Below the pieces are notes generated by a model. It did no database searches, had not been told where the DNA came from, and worked only from the letters and a program-made list of their open reading frames with translations. A DNA stretch of 64,000 bases from Marsupella aquatica (lineage: Eukaryota > Marchantiophyta): assembly GCA_973895155.1 (NCBI GenBank), contig OZ316895.1, positions 19,096,001-19,160,000 of the forward strand, given 5' to 3'. Positions 45,386 through 55,849 of the stretch are shown here, piece by piece. Within the stretch, counting starts at the first letter, position 1. Every line of letters begins with the position of its first letter. Position numbers and translations under genes: made by a program.

Positions 45386-48160
45386 TTAAGATCGGCTATC
45401 TACAGTTGAACCCCATGCCAAAACCCTGGAGGCAAGCCTGTGCAAAACACACTTGTCCAATGTGGGATCAGTGTCCTTTATCCACTGAATAATATGGTTT
45501 GCCTGACTACTTCTACCTGCTTTGCAATAAGCATCTAAAACACCTTTGTAAGTCAGCTCCTGAGGTTTACAACCATTCTTTTTCATGTATTTCAGAACAT
45601 TCATGGCTTCTCTATACATACCAAGATGACCATAACTACCTACAAAAGTATTGTACGTGAAAATGTTGGGCTTAACCCCAGAGTTCATCATTTCCAAAAA
45701 TATTCTAGCAGCATCCTCCATGCGTCCATGCTTGGCGTAAGCAAGAATTAGAGTGTTGTAAGTGATCACATTTGGCTCCTGCCCTGCCGCCTGCATTTCT
45801 CTCAAGACATCCTCGGCTTTCCTGTACATTCCTTCTCGACCATACATACTTATGACAACATTGTAGGTCACCAAATCTGGAGCAATGCCATTCTGCTGGA
45901 CTATTTCTAGCAGTTTTAGAGCACTGTCCATTCGTCCCCTTCTTGAATAAACTGTGATCATAGCATTGAAAGATTTCAAATCCGGCAGGAATCCATCTCT
46001 GTACAGCTCCAACCATGCCGTCTCTGCCTCATCCAGCATGTTGCACTTGCTGTAAACAAGAACAAGAGTCTTCAAGAGCATATTACTAAGATTGCCGAAT
46101 CGGGGATACAGTTCCTCTATTCTTTCCTGAAGAAGCTGCAATTTTCCCGCATTTCCATAGGCATGAAGCATGGAAGAATACGAAACTTCATTCAGCTCAA
46201 TTCCCATTTCCTGCATTTCTCCAACAAGCTCTTCGACTTCTTCCCATCGGCCTTCTCTAGCAAAAGCTGCTAACAGGGCGTTAAAAGTAGCGATATCTGG
46301 CTCACAACCTGCTTTCTGCATTCCAGAGTAGATTTCTACAGCGTGATCTGCTGAACCACACCGACCGTAGGCATCAATAAGAATGTTGAATGTGTCCTTC
46401 TCTGGCTTGCACCCTGCCTTCTTCATATTTTTGAACACCATAGCAACCTCTTCATGCATGCCATGCTTCCCATACGCATCTACCATAGTATTCCAAGTAA
46501 CCACATCTGGAGCACAAGCGCTGGCACGTAGGTCATCAAAAACCTGCAGCATTTCAGCGTACATCTTCTTCTTTCCGAACATATCTATCAGAGAGTTGAA
46601 AGTGAAGAGATTCGGTTTGCACCCGCCAGCACACATATGCCTATATGTCTCCATTGCCAAATCGTCTAGTCCAGCTGAGCTATAAGCGAACATAAGACTA
46701 GTATAAGTGAACACATCCGGTTGAAGTCCGTTCCAAGTCATGGATTTCATGAGAGACACAGCCTCGTCATAAAGCCCAGCTTTTCCATACGAAGACAGAA
46801 GCTCGTTGTAAGTGACGACATTGGGAGGGCAACCGGCCCTTTCCATATCCTGCAAAAGTTCTAACGCTTCTTTATGCCAGCCTGCCTTCCCATATACATC
46901 AAGCAGGGCATTGTAAGTAACTCTATCAGGTGTGCAACCTGCTGATTTCATATCCTCAAATATGCCCCTCGCTTGCTGGCACAGAGACTCCCTAACACAA
47001 GCACTAATCATAGTGTTGTATGTATATCTGTCAGGACGAAATCCGTTGGCCATCAATTCATCTAGCAGGCCCTCAATTTTATCCCAAGAGCGCCCTTTCT
47101 TTCCACAAATATCGATAACCACGTTGTAGGTTACCAAGGTTGGACTACAGCCTTCGTCCTTCATTTTCTCAAACAGCAGAAGGGCCTCGGCAGATTTCCC
47201 ATTGCGTGCATATGCACTTATGAGGGAAGTATAGCAGTATACATTCAAGCGATGGCCCTCGGCCTCCAAGCTCTCGAAGATCTTCACAGCTGTATCAAGT
47301 TGCTTTTCGTGGCCCAAAATCCTCAACATACTAGCTATGGTGGGCTCGTCCAGAATCTCCTTTTCCCACTTCCGCATCCACGTAAACACCTCCAGAGCCT
47401 GCTTCCATTGCTTATCTTTCCCAAAAGTCTTTATCAGGGACAAATAATCATGAACACAAAGCTCTTCGTGAGCAGCATCCAGGAGAGCTCCTAGTGTCTC
47501 ACCAGTTTTCTGCTGCTTCGCGGCGTTGTATACTTCTGTCCCAGCTGAAGACAATCCTGTTCGCCACGGATTGCCGTCCACTTCTCGATTTTTTCCTAAT
47601 CGGCACCGACCTGCTCTTTGCATTGACGCTCCGACTGGGTAAGATGTGGCAGCTTTGGTATCCTCCCAAATGCTGCTCGAGCCTCTCCTTCTGGTCTCAT
47701 CGCAGGAACTAATCCTGGCCCAGGCCAGCCTTGGATTTTCTTTCTTACCACTGCTCACTTCCTCAGTATTATTAGCCGTGCCTTTCCAGTTGTTGTTGAT
47801 GTAGTAGTTGCTACTGCTGTTGCTGCTGCCGCTACTGCTGCTAGCTGCTGAGCAACATGCTTCACTAGCTCGAACATCTTCAGGTCCCCAGCCGTGCTGC
47901 AGTTGCTGTTCCAACATCAACCTCTTCTTCCTCGCTTCAAGGACAGGCTCCAAAATTGCAGAAAGCCCACCGTTGGAGCCGAAACTCCGCTCCGAAAAGG
48001 ACACAGAGTTAGGCACAGGATGGCGAACATAGTCAGGTCTCGGTGGCAGAGGTGGCGGCGGCGTGAGCACCGGGGCTGCTACTGAGTTGTTAGCCATGGC
48101 TTCCATTTCTCTCTGCTTGCTTTGTGAGTTTGAGTTCACATCAAAACTTCCCCACGACAA
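45386..48160 (-). CDS. P-class pentatricopeptide repeat protein (At5g02860-like)
   Basis: This intronless ORF of 924 aa has a low-complexity, Ser/Pro/Asn-rich N-terminal third, then about 17 consecutive 35-residue PPR motifs from roughly residue 240 to 895 (for example TYNVVIDICGKKGR, TYNTMISACVRES, TYNALLDVYGKAG, TFNSLIDMFGKK, TYNTFVGSYGHLG). There is no E, DYW or SMR domain, so it is a pure P-type PPR, a class that binds organellar RNA and controls its processing, stability or translation. Order of repeats and the block LLKTLVLVYSKCNMLDEAE closely resemble Arabidopsis At5g02860 as I remember it. Likely chloroplast or mitochondrial, although the N-terminus (MSWGSFDVNSNSQ) is not an obvious transit peptide; in-frame ATGs follow at residues 19 and 22. 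Uninterrupted frame and neighbours full of dead transposons argue for selection on this gene. Confidence 0.95.
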   Translation of the reverse strand: MSWGSFDVNSNSQSKQREMEAMANNSVAAPVLTPPPPLPPRPDYVRHPVPNSVSFSERSFGSNGGLSAILEPVLEARKKRLMLEQQLQHGWGPEDVRASEACCSAASSSSGSSNSSSNYYINNNWKGTANNTEEVSSGKKENPRLAWARISSCDETRRRGSSSIWEDTKAATSYPVGASMQRAGRCRLGKNREVDGNPWRTGLSSAGTEVYNAAKQQKTGETLGALLDAAHEELCVHDYLSLIKTFGKDKQWKQALEVFTWMRKWEKEILDEPTIASMLRILGHEKQLDTAVKIFESLEAEGHRLNVYCYTSLISAYARNGKSAEALLLFEKMKDEGCSPTLVTYNVVIDICGKKGRSWDKIEGLLDELMANGFRPDRYTYNTMISACVRESLCQQARGIFEDMKSAGCTPDRVTYNALLDVYGKAGWHKEALELLQDMERAGCPPNVVTYNELLSSYGKAGLYDEAVSLMKSMTWNGLQPDVFTYTSLMFAYSSAGLDDLAMETYRHMCAGGCKPNLFTFNSLIDMFGKKKMYAEMLQVFDDLRASACAPDVVTWNTMVDAYGKHGMHEEVAMVFKNMKKAGCKPEKDTFNILIDAYGRCGSADHAVEIYSGMQKAGCEPDIATFNALLAAFAREGRWEEVEELVGEMQEMGIELNEVSYSSMLHAYGNAGKLQLLQERIEELYPRFGNLSNMLLKTLVLVYSKCNMLDEAETAWLELYRDGFLPDLKSFNAMITVYSRRGRMDSALKLLEIVQQNGIAPDLVTYNVVISMYGREGMYRKAEDVLREMQAAGQEPNVITYNTLILAYAKHGRMEDAARIFLEMMNSGVKPNIFTYNTFVGSYGHLGMYREAMNVLKYMKKNGCKPQELTYKGVLDAYCKAGRSSQANHIIQWIKDTDPTLDKCVLHRLASRVLAWGSTVDSRS

Positions 48161-48480
48161 AGAATATCACCCAGTAGAGAGCGAGAGAGTTGTTTTGAAG
48201 CAAACATTGAGACGGACAATTGCCTTCAAAGTCCAAAAGGGAATCAATGCAGCCAGGAGGGGACCATAGTATGCTTCGCTTAATCTACAGAAACAATCTC
48301 GCTAACCTAATAACTTATTTTCCAAAAGCCTAGTCGGCTGATGAGATATTACCTATCCTACCTCCACTTCAAGGTAGACAGAAACAGGGAACGCCCTGGA
48401 TCTGTTGCTATTCTGAATCGCGTAGTCGCAGAGTTCTTTCGCACGAACCAGAAGTGCACTTCAGTCGATCACTGTGCACC

Positions 48481-48911
48481 GTTCGAGAGATATTAGTGAA
48501 ATGAATGAAAGAATGAATGAAATTAGAGAGCACCCTTAGCAGGTGAACTCAGATTCCCGAGAAAAGCAGCCGGAGCCAGAATCATTGAAGTCTGGACACC
48601 ATCATGGACCACTCACTGGTAGGATCGAACCTGAAACCGTCACACAAACAGAGACGGAGAGAAAGCGCCATCTGAAAGTCAATCATCTAACGACCGTTCG
48701 AGATGTATATGTGGAATGAATGAAAGAATGAATGAATTTAGAGAGCACCTATAGCGGATGAACTCAGTTTCCCCAGAAAAGCAGCTGGAGCCCAGAATTT
48801 TTTAAAGTGTAGACACCATCATGGACCACTCACTGGTACGATCGAACATGAAACCGTAACACACGCAGAGACGGAGAGAAAGGTGGCTTTCTGTGAGTCA
48901 ATCATCTAACG
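48481..48911 (-). repeat. Two tandem 215-bp SINE-like units upstream of the PPR gene
   Basis: Units 48481-48695 and 48696-48911 are about 85-90% alike by eye and share CACCATCATGGACCACTCAC, GACGGAGAGAAAG and AATCATCTAACGA. On the minus strand each unit has a B-box-like segment (GGTTCGATCC in one, TGTTCGATCG in the other) about 60 bp from its start and ends in a TTCATTCATTC-type simple repeat, as in tRNA-derived SINEs. An A-box is not clear. They begin about 320 bp upstream of the PPR start codon, so may affect its promoter. Confidence 0.6.
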
Positions 48912-49482
48912 AATTCATTACTGACCTAAGAATTCTCAAGCCCTGCTCTCCTCCCAGCGCACTGTCTTCTCAACCCGAAGCAAGATCGGTGGACTGCGGG
49001 GGATTGGTTAGCAAAGTCCAGAATATTCATGAAATTTCTGAGCCTGGAGCTCTATGGAGCTGGGGTTCCCAGGTCCAATCTGAGACGTGAACGAAAATAA
49101 TAACTATCGGTTCATCAGGTCCGAACCGAACCTATTGAACCCCTTCTCTGGGCCAAATAGTGAATCTGCGAGAATTGGTAAAGGATGCAATGGTGTCATC
49201 ATTATAATAGGCTGTCCGATTTCAAGAGGATTAGCTTGTTCGTGTGAATGCGAGCACCTGACTGGCCATTGAAGTACGGGACCGACCCTGCTCGTGCCTG
49301 TGGGCTCCATGTGGACTCTGCTCGAGCGCATAGTGCGGGTAACCTGCCCCGCCATGTATAGGGTAATGAGGGTTTAGTCAGCCGTTACCAGGGTGTAACT
49401 GGCGACCAAGTTCTGACAGAAGGTTGCCCGGCGGGAGCTGGGAAACCTTCGGGAAGAACCTGGGAGCCCAGGTTACGCCCGG
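48912..49482. other. Intergenic, no gene recognised
   Basis: GC-richer than its surroundings with short ORFs on both strands and no domain signature. Confidence 0.45.
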
Positions 49483-49700
49483 TGTAGTCGGGATGGAAAA
49501 TAAAGGAAGGGAAAAGAAAACCTTATTTTGGTTTGGAAGTGTTTGGAGATGATTTGAAATTTGGAAGGACTTTTATTGAGTTAGGGAAAATGTATTGAGA
49601 CAAAAGAAGAATAAGTGAGAGCAATTTTTGCTTAGCTTTACAAGATTTCAATTGGATTAATGTGGTTGCAACACGTAGTTACCGAGGCTACGTGGCGGCC
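49483..49700 (+). repeat. 5' LTR (start) of outer Ty3/gypsy element
   Basis: It begins TGTAGTCGGGATGGAAAATA and runs parallel with the 3' copy at 62425 for about 200 bp (both include TTTGGAAGTGTTTGGAGATG and CAATTTTTGCTTAGCTTTAC). Beyond about 49680 the two copies diverge, so the LTR end or a truncation lies there. A 42-bp segment starting TTGGATTAATGTGGTTGCAA is repeated at 49652 and 49737. Confidence 0.7.
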
Positions 49701-49741
49701 TGTGGCAACCACATTTGGATTATAGTTTTATTCATATTGGA

Positions 49742-50313
49742 TTAATGTGGTTGCAACACGTAGTTACCGAGGCTACGTGCTTGCTCTAACTCGTCCTCAT
49801 CTATGCTCTCAAAGCTATCTAATGCGATGATCAAGCTGTCCAGTTGCTTGAGTGCAGCGTCGGTGCCAGAGTACCCAGCAGCTTGGTATACCGAAAACCA
49901 TTCATTGATTCCAAGGGTGTATAATAATAACTGACCTTGCTCTTCATCCAGACCTCGTTGCATCACATAGCGATCATGTGTTTGAATGGCTGTGTGAATT
50001 TCTGGTTGCCGAATGGACGCCAGTGTAACTTGGATGGCCATGTTACATGGTCGAGGCAGGTCATTGTCATATCCAAGCGTTTGAAGTTCCCGTAACCATC
50101 CTTTCTGTAAGCAGGCATCCGTCCAGGTATCTTATTAGTTCCGACATTGATAGTGGTCCACCGAAACCAATCAGTGGAGTGGTAATGGTTAGAGAGAGAT
50201 AAGTGTATGTCAAAACACCCATTCAAGGCCCCAATCAAGGTAGGGCTAATATATGATCCATACGAACCATAGGCTCCACAGTGTAAGGGTAATATTGGGC
50301 GATACGCAGACAT
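49742..50313 (-). other. Unrecognised overlapping ORFs, possibly a decayed coding relic
   Basis: Two overlapping minus-strand ORFs (99 and 116 aa) have protein-like composition, for example HDRYVMQRGLDEEQGQLLLY and SIIALDSFESIDEDELEQA-like acidic helices in the downstream one. I do not recognise a family. It lies between the outer Ty3/gypsy LTR and its pol, in antisense, so it may be a separate inserted element or a host-gene fragment. Confidence 0.3.
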
Positions 50314-51554
50314 ACACCCTGATCATTCAAGGCATTATATTCACATACAGAGTTAAACCTGATCACAAATGCAACTGGAGCGTTGGTTGGTCCAATGATG
50401 TCACACATGCTATTTGTCTACAGTGTTCATCTGACATGTTCAGTTGCCTACATGACAAAAGTAGAGTCCATTTTTGTTGGTGCAGAATCATTTAACTATT
50501 GTTTATTGAGTTGATACGGCATGTAAGTAATACTTTACATATCCATGACAAGACAAAGCATTGGGTCCACACATCCTTATTGACTTCTCATTTAAATAGT
50601 TTTGTATGTTGTGAGTTCCCTGAATAGCGGATTGGAGTCCTTATCATACCACAACAGAAGTTTCTGTTAGTCATTAGTACAGTAGCGCTACTTTAATCTA
50701 TGCTATATTTCTCAGAGCACATTTACATGGCTTAGATGTAAAATCAATGCGGTACATCAGCACTGTGATTCAAACAGCATGAAGTAGACCATTATCCAGG
50801 GTAAAAGTATGGTTGAAATCGGGCCATACTACATCCTCAAAGTCGTCATTCAGCCCCCATCCTTGAGGTGAATCATGTGCTTCAACACTGATTCCAGTTA
50901 CATGTTTCTGCTGCCATTAGCCGCGGCGGCAAAGGGGAGACATGCATTTATCCTGGGCTAGCATTGATCCAGACTAAAGCTAAGCATATAATGAGTTGAG
51001 AAATGGAATCATTGGTGAAGAGCACATACCTGTGGAGCCCGTGCCATAGTGCTCTGTTCTGTGACTGTTGGTGTAGTAGAAGGAGCGGTGTCACCCTCTC
51101 ACTGAGCTTTGTGTGTGTTCTCTGACTGATTTTGTGCGGTCCCGCCACAGCACTTGACAGAAAGCAGTGTCCCACGAAGTCGAGCAGCATGTGAAGGGGG
51201 AATATATTGCCAGACTATGGAGAGGGTGGTAGCATAATGAGATCAAGAACCAGAGCAGAAGCGGGAGAATAGTGGAGGCAAAAGATCCTCTAGTAGAGAC
51301 AGAGTGTACAGGTGTGGAGCACAGCATATAGGCTGGTACTAGGGAGACTTAAAAAAGCGCTGCTTTTTAGGGTAGCCGTCAGAATGGTGGCTGTTTGTTA
51401 GGTTATGTTGTTGTATACAATAGCTCATTCAATACAGTATGTGTTGTATATCTGGGGTATTACGTATACCATGTATTATATATATTAAAACACAATATAT
51501 GAATATCATATTCTTTTCTAACATCCTTTCACCTATGTCCGGTCTATACGAGAC

Positions 51555-51598
<44 letters not shown>

Positions 51599-51668
51599 AT
51601 TAGCTTGGTGCTCGATAGCCATGGATGTTAGAAGGATGCATTGGGCATGAGGATGTAGTGAGTGCAAG
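50314..51668. other. No gene recognised; contains (AG)20
   Basis: Only short ORFs are visible. A perfect (AG)20 microsatellite occupies 51558-51597, just before the protease of the outer Ty3/gypsy element. The position would be expected to hold gag, but no gag motif or zinc knuckle is visible. Confidence 0.55.
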
Positions 51669-53853
51669 GTGGAGTTAGATAGAATTAAGAGTCCTGTGAG
51701 AGCACTACTAGATTCAGGTTCCGAGGTGAATATTATTTTGATGCGCATTTATGAGGAGGGACAGTGGGCAGTGGACCGTCATAGTGGATGGGGAGTTAGG
51801 TCTGTTAGTGTGGACAAGAATAGTTTTTGGGGAGCTTGTCCCGGAGTTAAGCTCCGTATTGGGGACATTGTGGAACCAATGAATGTTTTTGTTCATGAGA
51901 GTCTTCCCATACAGATGATTTTAGGGCAGCCATTTATCACAGAGATGAGGATGGTGACACAGGTTTTAGATGATGGGACGCATGTGGCCTTGATCCGGAG
52001 TAGAGACGGGTCTTAAGATGATACAGTTTCCTACGGTGCAAGCTGCCCATCCTAGAAATTGTATAGAGTTATGGGAGGGGAAGAAGAATGAAGGGAAATT
52101 TGAGGATTTGACTAGGCGCCTTGGATAGGAAGACGACTGAACAAGGTGCCATGACAGGGATATCGTCCACATCAGGAGAGTTAGAGAAAGTTTTAGTTTC
52201 ATCTTTTGTTGGATTTGGGTTTGGGAGAGTTATAGTCCATGTTAAGAGAGAGGAATGTTGTAGAAAGGTTGTGCGTGGGTTATGTAGAGAGGAAGACAAG
52301 TTACATAAGGAACTAGGGATAGAACCAGATGAGTGCTTAGAGGGTTATATAGATGAGTTTGGGATAGGGGAGACAGTTAAGCAAACCTTAGAACTGATAG
52401 GAAGAGGAGTGAGTGAGATTGAAATTGGGAAGGATTTATATGGAGTGATTAGCAATTTTGTGGGAAGTCAAGTAAATGTGGATACAAAGTATAAGACAAT
52501 CGATAAGAAGGTGAGACCCGCAGCTGTACCTTTGCCCTTAGATGCTCGAGGGTTGATAGAGAAAGCTAGAGAGGAACCTAGCTTAAGAGACCTAGAAGGG
52601 ATTGGGCATGTGTTCACTGAGGAGACTCTTGCTCAAATTAGGATAGGGGATGATGGGTTGCTTTGGGAAGTAGAGAAAGAGAGGTTTAAGGAGATGATTA
52701 GTAGACATGGGAAAGCTTTTTCCTTTAATTTAGATGAGATTGGTTGTGTTAACCCAAAAGAGGTAATCCCGATGATTATCTTTACAGTACCACATATTCC
52801 ATGGGATTTGAGACCACTTCCGGTTCCTCGAGCCTTAATGCCAAAACTCATGGAATTACTTAAAGAGAAGTTGAAGGCCAAGATTCTTGAGCGATCTGAA
52901 GCCCCATACTCTAATCAATGGTTTACTGTTAAGAAGAAAAATGGGAAATTGCGTTTCATCCAAGATATGCAACCACCTAATATAGGGTTACAATTAGAAA
53001 TGTTGGTACTGGGCCGGTTGTAGATGAGTTTGCAGAAGAATTTGCTGGGAGGGCAATTTATTTGATAGGGGACCTTTACTCAGTTTATGATCAATTCCAG
53101 TTGTCTGAGTGTAGTTAAGACATAACAACAATGCGGACACCATTGGGGTTGGTCAAGATGTGTACCTTGCCGCAAGGTGCTACAAACTTGGTAGCACACA
53201 TGCAAAACGCCATGAATATGATTCTGCAACGCTTTATTCCTGACAAGACCTGACCCTTCCTTGTGACATACCTATTAAGGGATGTTTAGAACTAAAGAAA
53301 GATGGGATGGTATGAGAGGATGGAATAAGGAATTGTGTTTGGGATCATATGCAGGATGTTGAGGCAATTTTGCAGCGCATGATAGAGGCTAGAGTAACGC
53401 TCTCAGGAGAGAAATCTGCATTTGGGTTAAAAGAGGTAATGGTAGTGGGTCAACATTGTGGGACTTATGGACGAAGTCCTAGTGTAGAGAAAGTTAATGC
53501 TATTAGTAAGTTAGGAGATTGTACCTCATCTACAGAGCTCAGGAGATTTTTAGGAGCTTGTATATTTATTGTATTTGGATTCCTCATTTTGCTCATACCG
53601 TTGAGCCTTTGTATGAGTTGTTGAGGAAAGGGCGCAGGTTTGTCTGGACAGATAGACACACGAAGGCGATGACAAGATTGAAGAATTGAAGGCCTTGTTG
53701 AGCCCGCCTGTTCTACGACCGTTGGACTACACTTGCGGGAGACCAATCATTGTCACAGTAGACTCAAGTCCCACAACTGCTGGATGGGCTGTTGGACAGG
53801 ATGATGGAGAAGGCCGACGGTTTGCAACACGTTTTGGGGCAAAGATTTTTACA
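51669..53853 (+). pseudogene. Outer Ty3/gypsy: protease, RT and RNase H N-part
   Basis: The aspartic protease is at the start (RALLDSGSEVNIILM; active-site DSG, about 51700-51745) and ends ILGQPFITEMRMVTQVLDDG. A spacer ORF (52121-53023) leads into RT (PYSNQWFTVKKKNGKLRFIQD, about 52895-52970). The RT core (53030-53340) is badly decayed; the expected F/Y-x-DD is not readable near 53255. Connection (AISKLGDCTSSTELRRFLGA) and RNase H (DYTCGRPIIVTVDSSPTTAGWAVGQ; 53690-53853) follow up to the Copia insertion. The rest of the protein continues at 60222. Confidence 0.85.
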
Positions 53854-53858
53854 GAGCG

Positions 53859-54154
53859 TGTTAGGAATTGACTCCAGTTCCCGACATAGTTAGCTTGGTC
53901 TTACTAGGGTTAGTTAACCCTAGATTACATTTGGATAAGATCCGCTTAGTTTAGGCCCACTCATCTTGGCCCCCTTGGGGGGTATAGGCTGGAGGGAGAG
54001 CACTCTCTCCCTCATTCTTCACATGTACTCTCATTTGCTATGGAGCCTTCAGGAGTTTCTCCACTCGGGGTGTCTTGTCGGTGTAGCGTCTGATTGAGTG
54101 AGTCTCTCTCATGTTTCCGCATTGCTGTCTAGTCCGGAGCTGACGGTTCTTACA
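53859..54154 (+). repeat. Copia 5' LTR
   Basis: This is 296 bp, starting TGTTAGGAATTGACTCCAGT and ending GACGGTTCTTACA, followed after two bases by the primer-binding site. It differs from the 3' LTR at GACTCCAG/GACTCTAG, ATAAGATCC/ATAAATCC, a G6/G5 run and GGCTGG/GGCCGG. Confidence 0.96.
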
Positions 54155-54156
54155 AG

Positions 54157-54168
54157 TGGTATCAGAGC
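54157..54168 (+). promoter_or_regulatory. Copia primer-binding site (tRNA-iMet type)
   Basis: TGGTATCAGAGC directly downstream of the 5' LTR is complementary to the 3' end of plant initiator tRNA-Met, the usual minus-strand primer of Copia elements. Confidence 0.93.
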
Positions 54169-54169
54169 C

Positions 54170-55849
54170 TCGTGTTTGTGGTTCGGTGGCCTGGGCATTG
54201 GTGAGAGCGTTTATTGTGTTGGATTGTGGTGGAAGATTGAATCGTCATCGACGGTTGCGTGATCATTTCACTAGTCGTTTCGCGTTGAAGGTTTCGTGCT
54301 TGAATATGGTGACGGTTTCCCGATTGGAACTTCAGCTTGGAGTGTCGGATGTGTCTCTATTCTTTGAAGTACTGTCAAGAGGACACTCTAGCGATCTCTT
54401 ATGCGCGTCGGCGGGCACTACGTTTTGGTGAAGGTGTCACTGCTTTTCATCATTGGTGTCCCGAGTAATCTTGTAGATTGAGGTTTCTATTTAGAGCTTG
54501 ATGCTCTAGGTTATGGCTTGTATATGTTTCGACTTAATCTTGTGTGGGGCCGAAAAGTCTTGTTTTCTTTGTAAAAAGGTCGTGCATTGAGGGACCGGTG
54601 TTGCAATTTTTTTTCTTTTCGTATATTTTTTGTTTGTGCCGCATCGCAACAGAATACGGTGGTGCGGACGGGTTTCTTTGCGTATGTGCGGAGAGAGGGG
54701 CGAAAGGGAGATTTTATTGCCCGGGCATGTTGCCCTATGCGCGCGAGTGAGCCAGTAGGGCTCGGAATACAAAGGACTGAAGGAGGAGTGGAGGAGAAAG
54801 TCGAGCCCCTGGCCCGAGGCCCTATGAGGTACTAGAGCAGGGCCTTACGTCTGTGCAAGTACAGTCGTACCTGTAAGTACAGTTTTAAAGTGAGGGGAGG
54901 GGGAGTTCAAAGCTCCCTTCTCTTGGGAGCTTTAAGGGGGCCATTGCCCTATGCAGAAGCAATAGGAGGGGAAAGGGGAAGCGAGCATACTCCTTTCCTT
55001 AGGAGCACTTATTAACATGGGCACGAGGCCCTATGCTTGTACTTTAAGTGAGGAGGGGGAGCATACGAGGCTCCTTTCACTTTGGAGCCTTTAATTAAGG
55101 CTTGCGTCAGGTGGGTGGCCAAGGACACAAAAGGTACTACTGTACCTACACAGTATAGATTTGGGAGGGGGTACGAGGGGTTATTATATATCCCTATACT
55201 CTGCCAGGTACAGCGTACACAAATAGGTGAACAAGGAGATGGGACCCTATGTGCGAGAGGATTTTTTTTGAAAAGAAATTGAAGGCCGGGAGGACGATTG
55301 TAATCTTTTCGTTCTTAATTTTTTTTGTAAAAGCCAAAGGGTTTTTACTTCTTTTCTTTTCTTTTCCTTCCGTGTTTGGATCTTTTCTTTTCCAATCGGA
55401 CAGGTGTCGGCTCCACGTTCTTTCTGCTGTACATTTTGACTGTACTTTGATTCCCTGGAAAAGATACCAGAGAGCTGATTTTTGACTGAAATTTTCAATT
55501 TCGGCGGTCGTCGAGGCAGAATCTTTTCGCGACACTTTGCAAGGGGATACTCAAGGGAGTTGAGCACGGGCTAGTGAAATTGATTCGTGCGTTGCTGTTG
55601 CAAAAAAATTTCGGGACCTAAGATACCTGACGGGGGTCAAAACAACCATTTTGACCCCCCTCTGGTCCGGGTTGAATAAGTTTTTGCTGAAGAAGTTTTT
55701 CGCCGAATTATTTTCAGATCTTGGCAGTGTACCTTGCAGGCTACGCGGCGGTGCATTCCATTTCCACTTTCGCCAACTTTCAATTTTTGGTGAATTTTTG
55801 GGTGGAGGTATTTCGGTTGTGTATTTCCTGTGTGTTTGTGGCAGCATCA
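54170..55849 (+). other. Long Copia untranslated leader
   Basis: About 1.68 kb separate the primer-binding site from the Gag ATG at 55850. The octamer GCCCTATG recurs near 54729, 54820, 54947 and 55029, and T-rich tracts occur near 54608-54635 and 55316-55390. Short ORFs on both strands show no domain. This leader is long for a Copia element; it may hold packaging or translation signals. Confidence 0.7.

Noticed and set aside
51533-51748. Minus-strand ORF rich in Ser-Leu repeats
   Set aside because: It is produced by translating the (AG)20 microsatellite.
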